In this document: positions 15,846-24,800 of the stretch, one piece after another
Numbering within the stretch: the first letter of the stretch is position 1
Layout: each line of letters starts with the position of its first letter
Source: RGIG3528 sp963649295
GTDB taxonomy: Bacteria; Bacillota; Clostridia; Lachnospirales; Lachnospiraceae
DNA: 64,000 nucleotides
NCBI GenBank assembly: GCA_963649295.1
Contig: CAVJHK010000003.1
Location: 1 to 64,000, forward strand
Reading direction: 5' to 3'
Program-made: the position numbers and the translations under genes
The notes under the pieces: generated by a model
The model's database searches: none
What the model saw: the letters and a program-made list of their open reading frames with translations, nothing else
What the model was told of the DNA's origin: nothing

Positions 15846-16889
15846 TTAATATAAGGACGTGTCCGAAACACGCTTACTTATCATATTCGATCCCATTACG
15901 AGAAGCATCGAGATGACAGCCGAAAGCATTTCCGATGCCGACGCAAGTCCGGGCTGTGAGCTTCCGCCCGCTTCAAGTCCGCCGAGTCTTGCCGCGAATG
16001 TCGAAACAACGTCCGCAGTCTCATATGTATATGAGTTGTAAAGTAAGAGAACCTTTTCGTATCCGATCGTGATAAGGCTTCCTATTCTGAGTATCAGCAT
16101 GATTGTGATTGTCGAAAGAATACCCGGAAGCACAACGTGACGGATTTGAGCCATCTTGTTTGCACCGTCCATCTGGGCTGCCTCGTAGCTCGTCGGAGAA
16201 ATTCCGATTATTGCCGCAAAATATACGATTGAACCATATCCGCTTCCTTCCCAGATTCCGGATATGATATATATTGCCCGGAAATATTGAGGAGAATAAA
16301 GAAGTCCGCCCTTTGCCGCTTCATCCGTGATAAGCCCCATTGCGACAAGCGCCTGTGACAGGACACCGTAATTTGAAACCTCGGAACCGGTTCTGAGCAA
16401 CAAGCTTACAAGTGATGTCATAACAACCGTCGAAACGAATTTTGGAAGATAAGAACAAACCTGCAAAATGCTTCTGTATCCGTCCGACTTAATTTCGTTA
16501 AAGAAAAGTGCGATGATTATCGGAATTGGAAATCCGAATATCATTCCGTAAAAGCTGAGTGCGAACGTATTTCTGAAAGCTCTCCAGAACTGCGGCGCGT
16601 TTGTGCCGAACATCATTTGCTTGAACCATTGAAATCCGACAAAGTCCTGCGCATTTACGCTGATTACCGTAACGCCCTCTTTTGTACCCGCCTTGAATGC
16701 AACGAGGAGTTCGTACATCGGCATGTATCTCCAAAAGAAGAATACAAGTATGAGCGGAAGCAAAAGCACATAAAGCCTCCAGTCTTTTGCGATCCTGATG
16801 CAGTTGTTTTTCCAATAGTCCTTTTCAAACTCATCCCTTTTGAGTGTTTGCTCATCCGGTATAAGTTTCATCATCTGTTCTTCCTTCAT
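15846..16889 (-). CDS. Sugar ABC transporter permease (LplB type)
   Basis: 347-residue partner permease with six membrane segments after a charged cytoplasmic N-terminus. The EAA motif reads SYEAAQMDGANKMAQI near residue 231, and a YMPMYELLVAFK-like periplasmic entry is typical of LplB. The start is uncertain: the ATG at 16889 has GAGGAAG upstream, and the ATG at 16874 has AAGGAAG. Either way it overlaps the preceding membrane protein gene (38 or 23 bases), so translation is coupled. Confidence 0.92.
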   Translation of the reverse strand: MKEEQMMKLIPDEQTLKRDEFEKDYWKNNCIRIAKDWRLYVLLLPLILVFFFWRYMPMYELLVAFKAGTKEGVTVISVNAQDFVGFQWFKQMMFGTNAPQFWRAFRNTFALSFYGMIFGFPIPIIIALFFNEIKSDGYRSILQVCSYLPKFVSTVVMTSLVSLLLRTGSEVSNYGVLSQALVAMGLITDEAAKGGLLYSPQYFRAIYIISGIWEGSGYGSIVYFAAIIGISPTSYEAAQMDGANKMAQIRHVVLPGILSTITIMLILRIGSLITIGYEKVLLLYNSYTYETADVVSTFAARLGGLEAGGSSQPGLASASEMLSAVISMLLVMGSNMISKRVSDTSLY

Positions 16890-17541
16890 CGATATCTTCC
16901 TCTTCCGTAAAATTATTGTCCAAAGTATAACGGCTTATTTTGTCATGTTCCGAGACGCTTTTTGTATTTTTTTCAGCCTGTTCCCATAAATATTCCTTTT
17001 GGTCCTTAAACAGGTCCTTTTGACGTGCCGCAACGATTACGATTATTGTCCCGATAACACCGCTTATTTCGTCCGCTATCAAAAATGTTTTTAAGTTTGC
17101 AAAAAAGCTTCCTTCAAATATCGCCGCTATTCCCGCACGGCCCGCAGACATAAGAACATATCCCGTAACCGTATAAAGTATCTGAAATAAAATATTTTTT
17201 TCAAGCTTTTTCTTGCCGACTGCCTTGTGCCATACAAGATTTATCATAATGAAGCAGTTCCCGGCGATATATGTAATGTAAGTTGCAGGATTTTGCGCTT
17301 TGTTTGCGATGCAGTATACAAGTCCCGTGAGAATTGCGGGAACAAATGCATATGCGTTCCACCTGTGCATTACGATAAGCGTTATCGGAAGCATTATCGA
17401 CAGCGTATAAAGCTCGGAACTGAAAAAGTTTTTAAAAACAAATACATTTAAATATTCGAGTGCGCAGGCAATAAACGTAAATACAATAAGATCCGTTGTC
17501 CTGTATATGTTAAAGCTTATTGTCGGTTTGTCCGTATCCAT
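16852..17541 (-). CDS. Uncharacterised multi-helix membrane protein (ABC operon, 5 of 5)
   Basis: 229 residues from the ATG at 17541 (stop of the ATPase overlaps by one base, TGATG; GAGG lies upstream). Five or six hydrophobic segments occupy residues 15-170, and a charged cytoplasmic tail of about 55 residues, very acidic at its end, follows. The compact core with a conserved-looking HRWNAY turn is faintly like ECF-transporter substrate components, but I cannot confirm that. It lies between the ATPase and the permease, which is unusual for a sugar ABC operon. Confidence 0.75.
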   Translation of the reverse strand: MDTDKPTISFNIYRTTDLIVFTFIACALEYLNVFVFKNFFSSELYTLSIMLPITLIVMHRWNAYAFVPAILTGLVYCIANKAQNPATYITYIAGNCFIMINLVWHKAVGKKKLEKNILFQILYTVTGYVLMSAGRAGIAAIFEGSFFANLKTFLIADEISGVIGTIIVIVAARQKDLFKDQKEYLWEQAEKNTKSVSEHDKISRYTLDNNFTEEEDIDEGRTDDETYTG

Positions 17542-18632
17542 CAAATCCTCAGCCTGTCTTCCGTTTCGGTGTCAAAGAGATACATTGCCGGGTACGGTAT
17601 GAAATAATCCGCATTTTCTTTTCTCTTCGGTGTGTCGGCAGGCTCAAGCTTGTATATAAGATCATGTCCGCCGACTGTCGCATAGACGTTTACGCTGTCT
17701 CCGAGAAGCTCAGTTAAGGTAACGTAACTGTCAAGCATTACGCCCTCTCCGCTCTTCTTTGATGCGGGAAGCACGGCTTCGGGTCTGAAGCCGAGCGTTA
17801 TATTTTTTCCTTCAAGCTTATTTATTTCTTTAAAGCCTTCCTTTAATGAAATCGTAAGCTTTCCGCCCTCGGCGATAAGATTTCCGTTATTTATCTTTCC
17901 TTTGACAAAATTCATCGGAGGCTCTCCGATGAAGCCCGCAACGAATATATTGTCGGGATCGAAATAAAGCTCGCGGGGAGTTCCCACCTGTTTAATCCAT
18001 CCGTCCTTCATAACAACTATTCTGTCTGCCATTGTCATGGCTTCCGTCTGATCATGCGTAACGTAAATCGTTGTGGCACCGACCTTTTTGTGGATTGCCG
18101 TGATTTCGGAACGCATCGTAACACGAAGCTTTGCGTCGAGGTTTGAAAGTGGCTCGTCCATAAGGAACACGTCAACATGTCTTATTATTGCGCGGCCGAC
18201 CGCAACACGCTGACGCTGACCGCCTGACAATTCACGCGGCATCTTGTCGAGATAGTTCATAAGTCCGAGCGTACGCGCCGCGTCCTTAACTCTTTTTTCT
18301 ATTATTTCTTCGTCATAGCCCTTAAGAGTGAGACCGAATGCCATGTTTTCGTATACAGTCATATTGGGATAAAGCGCATACGACTGGAATACCATCGACA
18401 CTCCTCGCTGTCTGGGCGAAAGATTGTTTGCTCTCTTCTCTCCTATAAAGAGATTGCCCGAAGTAATCTCTTCAAGTCCCGCAATCATACGAAGCGTTGT
18501 CGACTTTCCGCATCCGGACGGACCGACAAAAACAATAAATTCGCCGTCCTTAATTTCGAGATTAAAATCATGGACAGCGGCAAATCCGTTCGGATAAACT
18601 TTGTTAACCTGTTTCAAACTTAAATTAGCCAT
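17541..18632 (-). CDS. Sugar ABC transporter ATPase (MsmX/UgpC type), second copy
   Basis: 363 residues from the ATG at 18632, preceded by AAGGAAAG; the longer frame to 18668 lacks a ribosome site. Walker A GPSGCGKST, Q-loop FQSYALYPNM, signature LSGGQRQRVAVGRA, Walker B VFLMDEPLSNLDAKLR, H-loop YVTHDQTEA and the MalK-type C-terminal domain (GFRPEAV) are all present. First gene of the long operon, directly coupled to the membrane protein and permease genes. Paralogous to the ATPase at 10392-11456. Confidence 0.93.
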   Translation of the reverse strand: MANLSLKQVNKVYPNGFAAVHDFNLEIKDGEFIVFVGPSGCGKSTTLRMIAGLEEITSGNLFIGEKRANNLSPRQRGVSMVFQSYALYPNMTVYENMAFGLTLKGYDEEIIEKRVKDAARTLGLMNYLDKMPRELSGGQRQRVAVGRAIIRHVDVFLMDEPLSNLDAKLRVTMRSEITAIHKKVGATTIYVTHDQTEAMTMADRIVVMKDGWIKQVGTPRELYFDPDNIFVAGFIGEPPMNFVKGKINNGNLIAEGGKLTISLKEGFKEINKLEGKNITLGFRPEAVLPASKKSGEGVMLDSYVTLTELLGDSVNVYATVGGHDLIYKLEPADTPKRKENADYFIPYPAMYLFDTETEDRLRI

Positions 18633-18678
18633 CGATAAGTTCTTTCCTTTTTTGTATTTTGTAAGCATTTACCGCCAT

Positions 18679-18693
18679 TGTGAAAACTTCACA
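18679..18693. promoter_or_regulatory. Inverted repeat upstream of the transport operon
   Basis: TGTGAA, three bases, TTCACA; starts 47 bp upstream of the ATPase start codon. A candidate operator; the regulator is unknown. Confidence 0.45.
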
Positions 18694-19184
18694 GATTGGA
18701 TAAATGGATTTGTAAATTTTTTGTATAATTTTAACACGGACACTCTAACATAAAATTTGCGATAAAACAAGGTGTTTTTAACTTTTTTCGTTTGTCATAC
18801 TTGCGTTTTTGGTTTGTGAAAGTTGCTCGGAGTTTCCGAAAAATTTTCGACATTTTAACAATGTGAAACGCTCAAATGCCCATATATCAATGCGAAACTT
18901 GTTTTTTATTTAAAATAAATACACTTATTTTTTACAAATTATATATATTTGCCGTGCAAATTAAACAATGTTATTTTACTCATGTAAAAAACGCAATGTC
19001 AAACGTTCTTGTCAAAAATATCGAAAAAACGCTCTATTTTTTGCAAGGTTTTTATTATTTTACTCCTCTTCCGCAATATAAACAAGTATAAAAAAAGTAA
19101 AATTTGCACTATTTTTCGTTAAACACCGCAATAAACACATAGTATTTGGGCAAAAGTCGCTATTTCATTTCAAAAAAAGAGCGT

Positions 19185-19190
19185 TATAAT
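19185..19190 (+). promoter_or_regulatory. -10 element of uxaB
   Basis: Perfect TATAAT 72 bp upstream of uxaB. No good -35 is visible at 16-18 bp, which would fit an activator-dependent promoter. Confidence 0.5.
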
Positions 19191-19216
19191 ATGCATGATT
19201 AACAAGAAATTCTTTT

Positions 19217-19233
19217 TTGTGCAATTTGCACAA
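19217..19233. promoter_or_regulatory. Operator-like palindrome in front of uxaB
   Basis: Perfect eight-base half sites TTGTGCAA and TTGCACAA around one central base. It lies about 20 to 36 bases past the expected start from the TATAAT at 19185, a classic repressor position. A second TATAAT at 19239-19244 follows it, so it could instead cover a -35 region. Confidence 0.65.
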
Positions 19234-19261
19234 CAACCTATAATAAGGAAAGGGAACGATT

Positions 19262-20758
19262 ATGAAAACATTAAACTACGAAGTTCTTAAGGAAAGCGGC
19301 TATTCCGGCTACATTTTGAAAGATGCTCCGGAAAAGGTCATGCAGTTTGGAGAAGGAAATTTCCTTCGTGCTTTTGTCGATTATTGGTTTGATATCTCAA
19401 ACGAGAAAGCCGGATTCAACGGCAAAATCGTTCTTGTACAGCCCATCGGAAACGGTCTCACATCTCTCATCAACGCACAGGAGGGTCTTTATACGCTTTA
19501 TCTTCGCGGACGCGAAAAGGGCGAAAAGGTTGACAAAAAGAGAGTCATTTCGTCTGTTTCGCGCTGCCTTAACCCTTATACCGAAGACGGCTTCAGCGAT
19601 ATGATGCGTCTTGCGGTATCCGACGATCTCGAATATATAGTTTCAAATACAACGGAGGCGGGAATTGCATACGATCCCGCATGCAATAAGGATGACAGAC
19701 CTGCATCCTCTTTCCCCGGAAAGCTTACCCAGGTGCTTTATGAAAGATTCCTTGCAAATAAGCCCGGCGTTGTAATTCTTTCATGCGAGCTCATCGACAA
19801 CAACGGCAAAGAGCTCCTCGCCTGCGTAAACAAATATATCGCGCAGTGGAACCTGGGCGATGAATTCAAAAATTATGTAAGCCGCGACTGTCTCTTCTGC
19901 TCGACGCTCGTTGACAGAATCGTTCCCGGCCGCATAAGAGATGCGGAAGAAGTAAAGCGTCTCGAAGAAGAAAACGGATATCACGACGAGCTTATCGACG
20001 TCGGCGAAATTTTTGGCGTCTGGAACATCGAAGGCCCTGCATGGCTTTCGGAAAAGCTTCCTTTTGAACGTGCAAAAGTAAACTGCATAGTCGTTCCCGA
20101 TGTCACACCTTACAAGAAGCGCAAGGTTCGCATTTTAAACGGCGCACATACGGGATTTGTTCCCGGCGCATATCTTGCCGGCTTTGACATTGTGCGTGAC
20201 TGCATGCACGACGAAAATGTAAAGGGCTTCATGAACAAGATGCTTTATGATGAAGTAATCCCCACTCTCCCTCTTGACAAGAAGGATTTGTATGATTTTG
20301 CGGAAGCCGTACAGGATCGTTTCAACAATCCTTTCGTAAACCATGAGCTTCTCAGCATTACACTCAATTCCACATCCAAGTGGCTTGCAAGAAACTATCC
20401 GAGCTTTATAGAATATGTCGAGACAAAGCATGAGCTTCCGAAATGCCTTGCAATGAGCTTTGCACTTCTTATAGCTCATTATTCTTCCGATATACAGGAT
20501 CTTGACGACACGGGTCTTAAGTGCCGCCGTCCTCTCGGAAATACATATTATGTAAAGGACGACCGTTTTATCCTCGAATTCTATTATGAAAGAAGAAATG
20601 CATCCGTTAAAACTCTTGTTCATGACGTTATGTCGAATACCGCTTTCTGGGGAAGAGACTTAGGGACGGTTCCGGGATTTGAATATGCAACAATCAAAAA
20701 TCTCGAATTCATCCGTCAGAACGGAGCCATGGAAGCATTCAAGAGCTGCTTAAGCTGA
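19262..20758 (+). CDS. uxaB: Tagaturonate reductase
   Basis: NADH-dependent reduction of D-tagaturonate to D-altronate, in galacturonate breakdown. The 498-residue protein is a polyol-specific long-chain dehydrogenase. Its N-terminal nucleotide-binding region has QFGEGNFLRAF at 29-39, and its catalytic region RKVRILNGAHTGFVPG near residue 290 holds the family's N-x2-H pair and the preceding Lys. Length and motifs fit UxaB better than UxuB. AAGGAAAGG precedes the ATG. It opens the plus-strand operon with the AEC transporter and the PL9 lyase, and is diverged from the import operon, which matches a galacturonate pathway. Confidence 0.9.
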   Translation: MKTLNYEVLKESGYSGYILKDAPEKVMQFGEGNFLRAFVDYWFDISNEKAGFNGKIVLVQPIGNGLTSLINAQEGLYTLYLRGREKGEKVDKKRVISSVSRCLNPYTEDGFSDMMRLAVSDDLEYIVSNTTEAGIAYDPACNKDDRPASSFPGKLTQVLYERFLANKPGVVILSCELIDNNGKELLACVNKYIAQWNLGDEFKNYVSRDCLFCSTLVDRIVPGRIRDAEEVKRLEEENGYHDELIDVGEIFGVWNIEGPAWLSEKLPFERAKVNCIVVPDVTPYKKRKVRILNGAHTGFVPGAYLAGFDIVRDCMHDENVKGFMNKMLYDEVIPTLPLDKKDLYDFAEAVQDRFNNPFVNHELLSITLNSTSKWLARNYPSFIEYVETKHELPKCLAMSFALLIAHYSSDIQDLDDTGLKCRRPLGNTYYVKDDRFILEFYYERRNASVKTLVHDVMSNTAFWGRDLGTVPGFEYATIKNLEFIRQNGAMEAFKSCLS

Positions 20759-20795
20759 CACTTGTCCTTTTATATCGATAAGGAGACCGAACAAA

Positions 20796-21791
20796 ATGGA
20801 AAATCTTTATTTTGCCTTTAATGCCATTGCGCCTATTCTGATCCAGGTATATCTCGGATATATACTCGCGCGCATTGGATTTTTGAAAGAAGATTTCCTC
20901 AAAAATGCAAACTCATTCGTATTTAAGATTGCGCTGCCCTGTCTCCTTTTTGTAAACGTTTATTCAATCGGTTCGTTGACAGAGATTAATTTCTCACTTG
21001 TTCTTTATTGCATCGGCTTTGTAACGCTGCTCTTTGCCGCAGGCTTTGTTTTTGTAAAGTTTGCAATACCGAAGGATTCTCAGAAGGGAGTCATCCTTCA
21101 ATGCATTTTTCGGTCAAACTTTGCAATAATCGGAATTCCGCTTGCCGAGTCTCTCGGAAGCGCCGCGGCAAAGGGGGCTGCAGCCGTATTGTCGGCATTT
21201 ACCATTCCCTTATACAATATTTTGTCCGTATTTGCTTTGTCGATTTGGTCGTGTGAATCGGGCAGCGGCAAAAAAAAGATACGCTCGATAATTCATTCAA
21301 TCCTTACCAATCCGCTTATAATCGGCGTTCTCGCGGGAGTTTTGGCCTTATTTGTGCGTTCGCTCGGATTTGGCTTTACTTTAAAAGGAAATCTTCCGTT
21401 TTTGTATACGTCAATCGAAAGTATTTCAAAGGTTGCCACTCCTCTCGCACTCATTGTGCTCGGCGGACGCTTTGATTTAAAGACAGCTCGCGGAAGCTTA
21501 AGGGAAATCGTTGCAGGTGTTCTTTCAAGAACGGTAATTTCTCCGTTTTTGGCAATATTTTTGGCGGTAATATTATCAAAATATACAAGCTTTTTTACAT
21601 TTACTATAACCGAATATCCTTCGATAATCGCATTATTCGGTACACCCGTCGCCGTTTCAAGTGCAGTTATGGCGGACGAAATGAAAAACGACGGACTCCT
21701 TGCAGCACAGCTTGTTGTATGGACAAGTATCGTTTCAATTGTTACAATATATATAACCATCGTAATCATGAGGGCTTTCGGCCTCCTTTGA
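20796..21791 (+). CDS. AEC-family transporter (auxin efflux carrier type)
   Basis: 331 residues and about ten membrane segments, with the two-fold repeated AEC layout. The N-terminal half begins QVYLGYILARIGFLKED, which is typical, and the second half includes the TPLALIVLGG block. Bacterial AEC carriers move organic acids or, in some cases, amino acids. AAGGAGA precedes the ATG at 20796, 37 bp after uxaB. Its position beside uxaB suggests export or exchange of an acidic sugar or fermentation acid, but the substrate cannot be read. Confidence 0.85.
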   Translation: MENLYFAFNAIAPILIQVYLGYILARIGFLKEDFLKNANSFVFKIALPCLLFVNVYSIGSLTEINFSLVLYCIGFVTLLFAAGFVFVKFAIPKDSQKGVILQCIFRSNFAIIGIPLAESLGSAAAKGAAAVLSAFTIPLYNILSVFALSIWSCESGSGKKKIRSIIHSILTNPLIIGVLAGVLALFVRSLGFGFTLKGNLPFLYTSIESISKVATPLALIVLGGRFDLKTARGSLREIVAGVLSRTVISPFLAIFLAVILSKYTSFFTFTITEYPSIIALFGTPVAVSSAVMADEMKNDGLLAAQLVVWTSIVSIVTIYITIVIMRAFGLL

Positions 21792-21844
21792 TTAAGATTT
21801 ATGCAGGCATAAAAAGCCGTGATACAAATTTATTTAATATGTAT

Positions 21845-21869
21845 AAAAATGCAAAATTATGCATTTTTT
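21845..21869 (+). terminator. T-tailed hairpin before the PL9 gene
   Basis: Nine-pair AT-rich stem AAAAATGCA/TGCATTTTT running into T, 54 bp after the AEC stop and just before GAGAGGAG of the PL9 gene. It may be a partial terminator or attenuator. Confidence 0.5.
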
Positions 21870-21894
21870 ATAAAATTAAGAGAGGAGTTTTCTT

Positions 21895-24800
21895 ATGGGA
21901 AAGAAACTAAAAACCGTATTTGCGCTTCTTCTTTGCCTTTTTACGGCAATCGGAATAACGAGCGCAATTAAGGGCAGCATTACCTATGCCGCAGACGGAG
22001 AATTCGTATTTAACCCTGCCGACATTGATGCCGCGGGAGTTGCGGACAAACAGGCAATACCGTCCGGCACATCCTATGTAACAAGCTACTTTAAAGCAAA
22101 CGGAACAATGACATACCGTACCAAAAACGATGCGATTTTTGCAATCGAAATAGGAAAAGCAAGCACCGGCAGCATGTCATTTACAACTGGAGGCAATTCC
22201 GATGTGGCATTATCCGTTGCTTCAACGGGAAGCACAAACGTTTCCGCCTTTGCATTGACTGACGAAAGCGGAAATACAATCGCAAACAACGAAGGAGTCA
22301 CAACCTGCTCCGGTACCGGAAAAACAATTGTTTCTTATACAGGGCTTCCCGCAGGAACATATTATGTAATATCCCCTTATCATGCGGACTATAACCGCGG
22401 TGTACGTCTTCTCGGCATCACCGTCAACGATTATTCCGCAGGCGCACGTGCACCGCGCGCACTCTGGAAAGATGTTGCGGCACCCGTAATCACGGGCCTC
22501 ACAACCGAAAACGGCACAATAACCGTAAATTTTGACATGGTTATAGGCTATGACGGTGCAGATAACGTATCTGTCGACATGTTGTCAAGCAAGGGAAAAA
22601 CAGTCGACACACTTGTTTGCGCAATCGACGGAGACAAGGGAAATCTTGTTTTCACACCGCCCGCAACGGACACATACTCATTCAGACTTTATGCCATCCG
22701 TGAGGGTGAGTCTAAGATGATGACGATGAGCGACACAATCGACTTCATTCTTCCACTTGAATCGACAAATGTTTTGTCGGCAACAAGCGCCGGAAACGGT
22801 ACGGCAAGCATAGCTTACCTTAAAACTCCCGAAGCCACCGCCTATGACATTTATTACAGAGTAACAGGCGACACTGAGTGGACTTACGGCACGACTTCAA
22901 CTGAGCTCACAGGAACGATTAAGGGACTTAACGTCGGAACAAAATACGATTTTGCGATCAAATCAAAGAGAAATGATGAAATTGCGGATTTCGGTGAAAT
23001 TTTATCCGCAACGATGACTGAAGATCCCCGCCGTGCATGGGCATTTTCCGCATTTGGAACGGGTGTTGACACAAAGAACAATTACTACTCCGGCAGCGCA
23101 AACGAAGGCGACGGATCGGTCAGAATATGCTCTCTCGACAGCAAGGGAAAATTGCAGCCTTCTTCTACGGACGGACTTGCCTTTTATTACACGACAATAA
23201 ATGCCGCAACCGAGAACTTTGTGCTCGAAGGCAAAATCCATGTAAATTCCTGGAAATATACAAACGGCCAGGACGGCTTCGGACTTATGGCCTGTGATGC
23301 CGTTGCCGAAAACGGCAATGGAGCAGTATTCTGGAACAATTCCTACATGATAACCGGTACAAAGGTTGTTTATTATTTTGACACGGAAACCGGCGAACTC
23401 ATGCCCTCAAGCGCAGGAGACACAACAAAGAGCGTTCAGATGAAGCTCGGACTCGGTGCGCAGGAAAAAATCGGCGTTACCAAATATTTAATCGACAAAG
23501 GCCTTGTTAATACAACAAATTTTGCGACAAACATTTTTAAGTCCACAATGTCAACGCTCGAAACAACCGGTAAAGTTTATTTGAAGGGCAATATCATAGG
23601 AAACGTATCCAACCCTTCGGATGAACTCGGAACTTACAAAGAGCTTACGGATTTTACGTTCCGCCTCACAAGAAACAACACAGGTTATATTCTTACCTAT
23701 ATCGATGAGCAGGGCAATGAATCTTCAAAGCTTTATTATGACCTTAACCGCGAAAACTTGACCGGAATCGATGAGGAGAACATTTATGTAGGCTTCTTTG
23801 CTTCAAGAACGTTTGACATAACGGTTTCAGATATCAAGCTCACGACTTCCGATCCCAAAACGGATGCTCCCGCAGAGGGCAGAGAAATTACCTATTATAA
23901 GACACAAATAAAGGGAATTTCGGCACAGGCTGTCGGCTCTCCCGATTATACATTCATTTTCTACGCAAACTCTGATGGCACACTTAAGCTTACAAACCGT
24001 GCAACCAAGGAAGTTATCGTTGAAAATGCCGCAGTAACCAAAGGTGAATATTTAAAGATTCCCACAACACTCTCAAAAGGTGTAAACGGCCTCATAATGG
24101 AATTCACTCCCACCGAAGGCTTTAAGCCCGACGGCGAATATTCCGCATTTGACGATTACAGCACAAAGACGGAAACCTTTGAGGTTGACTATGAACCTCT
24201 TTCGGGTGACATAATTTATGTATCTCCCGACGGAAGTGCCTACGGCAAGGGCACAAAGAAGTCGCCCTTAAGCTTGCAGGCAGCGCTCTCCTATGCACAT
24301 GCGGGACAGACAATCTATCTTGCGGGCGGCACATACAATATGGAATCAAAAATAAACGTCGGACGCGGTCAGGGCGGCACTGAAGGCAACATGATTTATG
24401 TTCTTCCCGATCCCACCGCAACCGAAAGACCCGTTCTCGATTTCGGAAGTTATTATGCGGGAATAGTAATCGGCGGCGACTATTGGTATCTTGCGGGATT
24501 TGATGTAACAAACTCCGGCCCTTCTCAAAAGGGACTTCAAATCTCGGGAAATCATTGCGTTGTTGACAATGTAAACGCATATAACAACGGAAATACCGGT
24601 ATTCAGATTTCAAGACTCAATTCGCTAGACACATCAGCTTATTGGCCGACCTACAACCTCATCTTAAATTGCACGTCTCATGACAATGCAGACCCGGGCT
24701 ACGAGGACGCAGACGGCTTTGCATGCAAGCTCACAACCGGTGTGGGCAACGTATTTGACGGATGTATCGCTTATTGCAACGCCGACGACGGCTGGGATCT

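Larger units (their letters stand above)
18633..19261. other. 629-bp divergent control region of the pectin locus
   Basis: AT-rich non-coding region between the transport operon (minus) and uxaB (plus). It holds an inverted repeat at 18679-18693, a perfect TATAAT at 19185-19190, a strong palindrome at 19217-19233, and three scattered TGTGAAA words (18680, 18818, 18863). I see no convincing gene; a 71-codon frame at 18876-19091 is AT-driven and has no ribosome site. Confidence 0.7.

Noticed and set aside
18860..18880. CcpA cre site (TGTGAAACGCTCA)
   Set aside because: The central CG is one base off the consensus spacing, so the match is not convincing.
18876..19091. 71-codon frame in the divergent control region
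   Set aside because: Biased composition of AT-rich DNA, no ribosome site, overlaps regulatory sequence.
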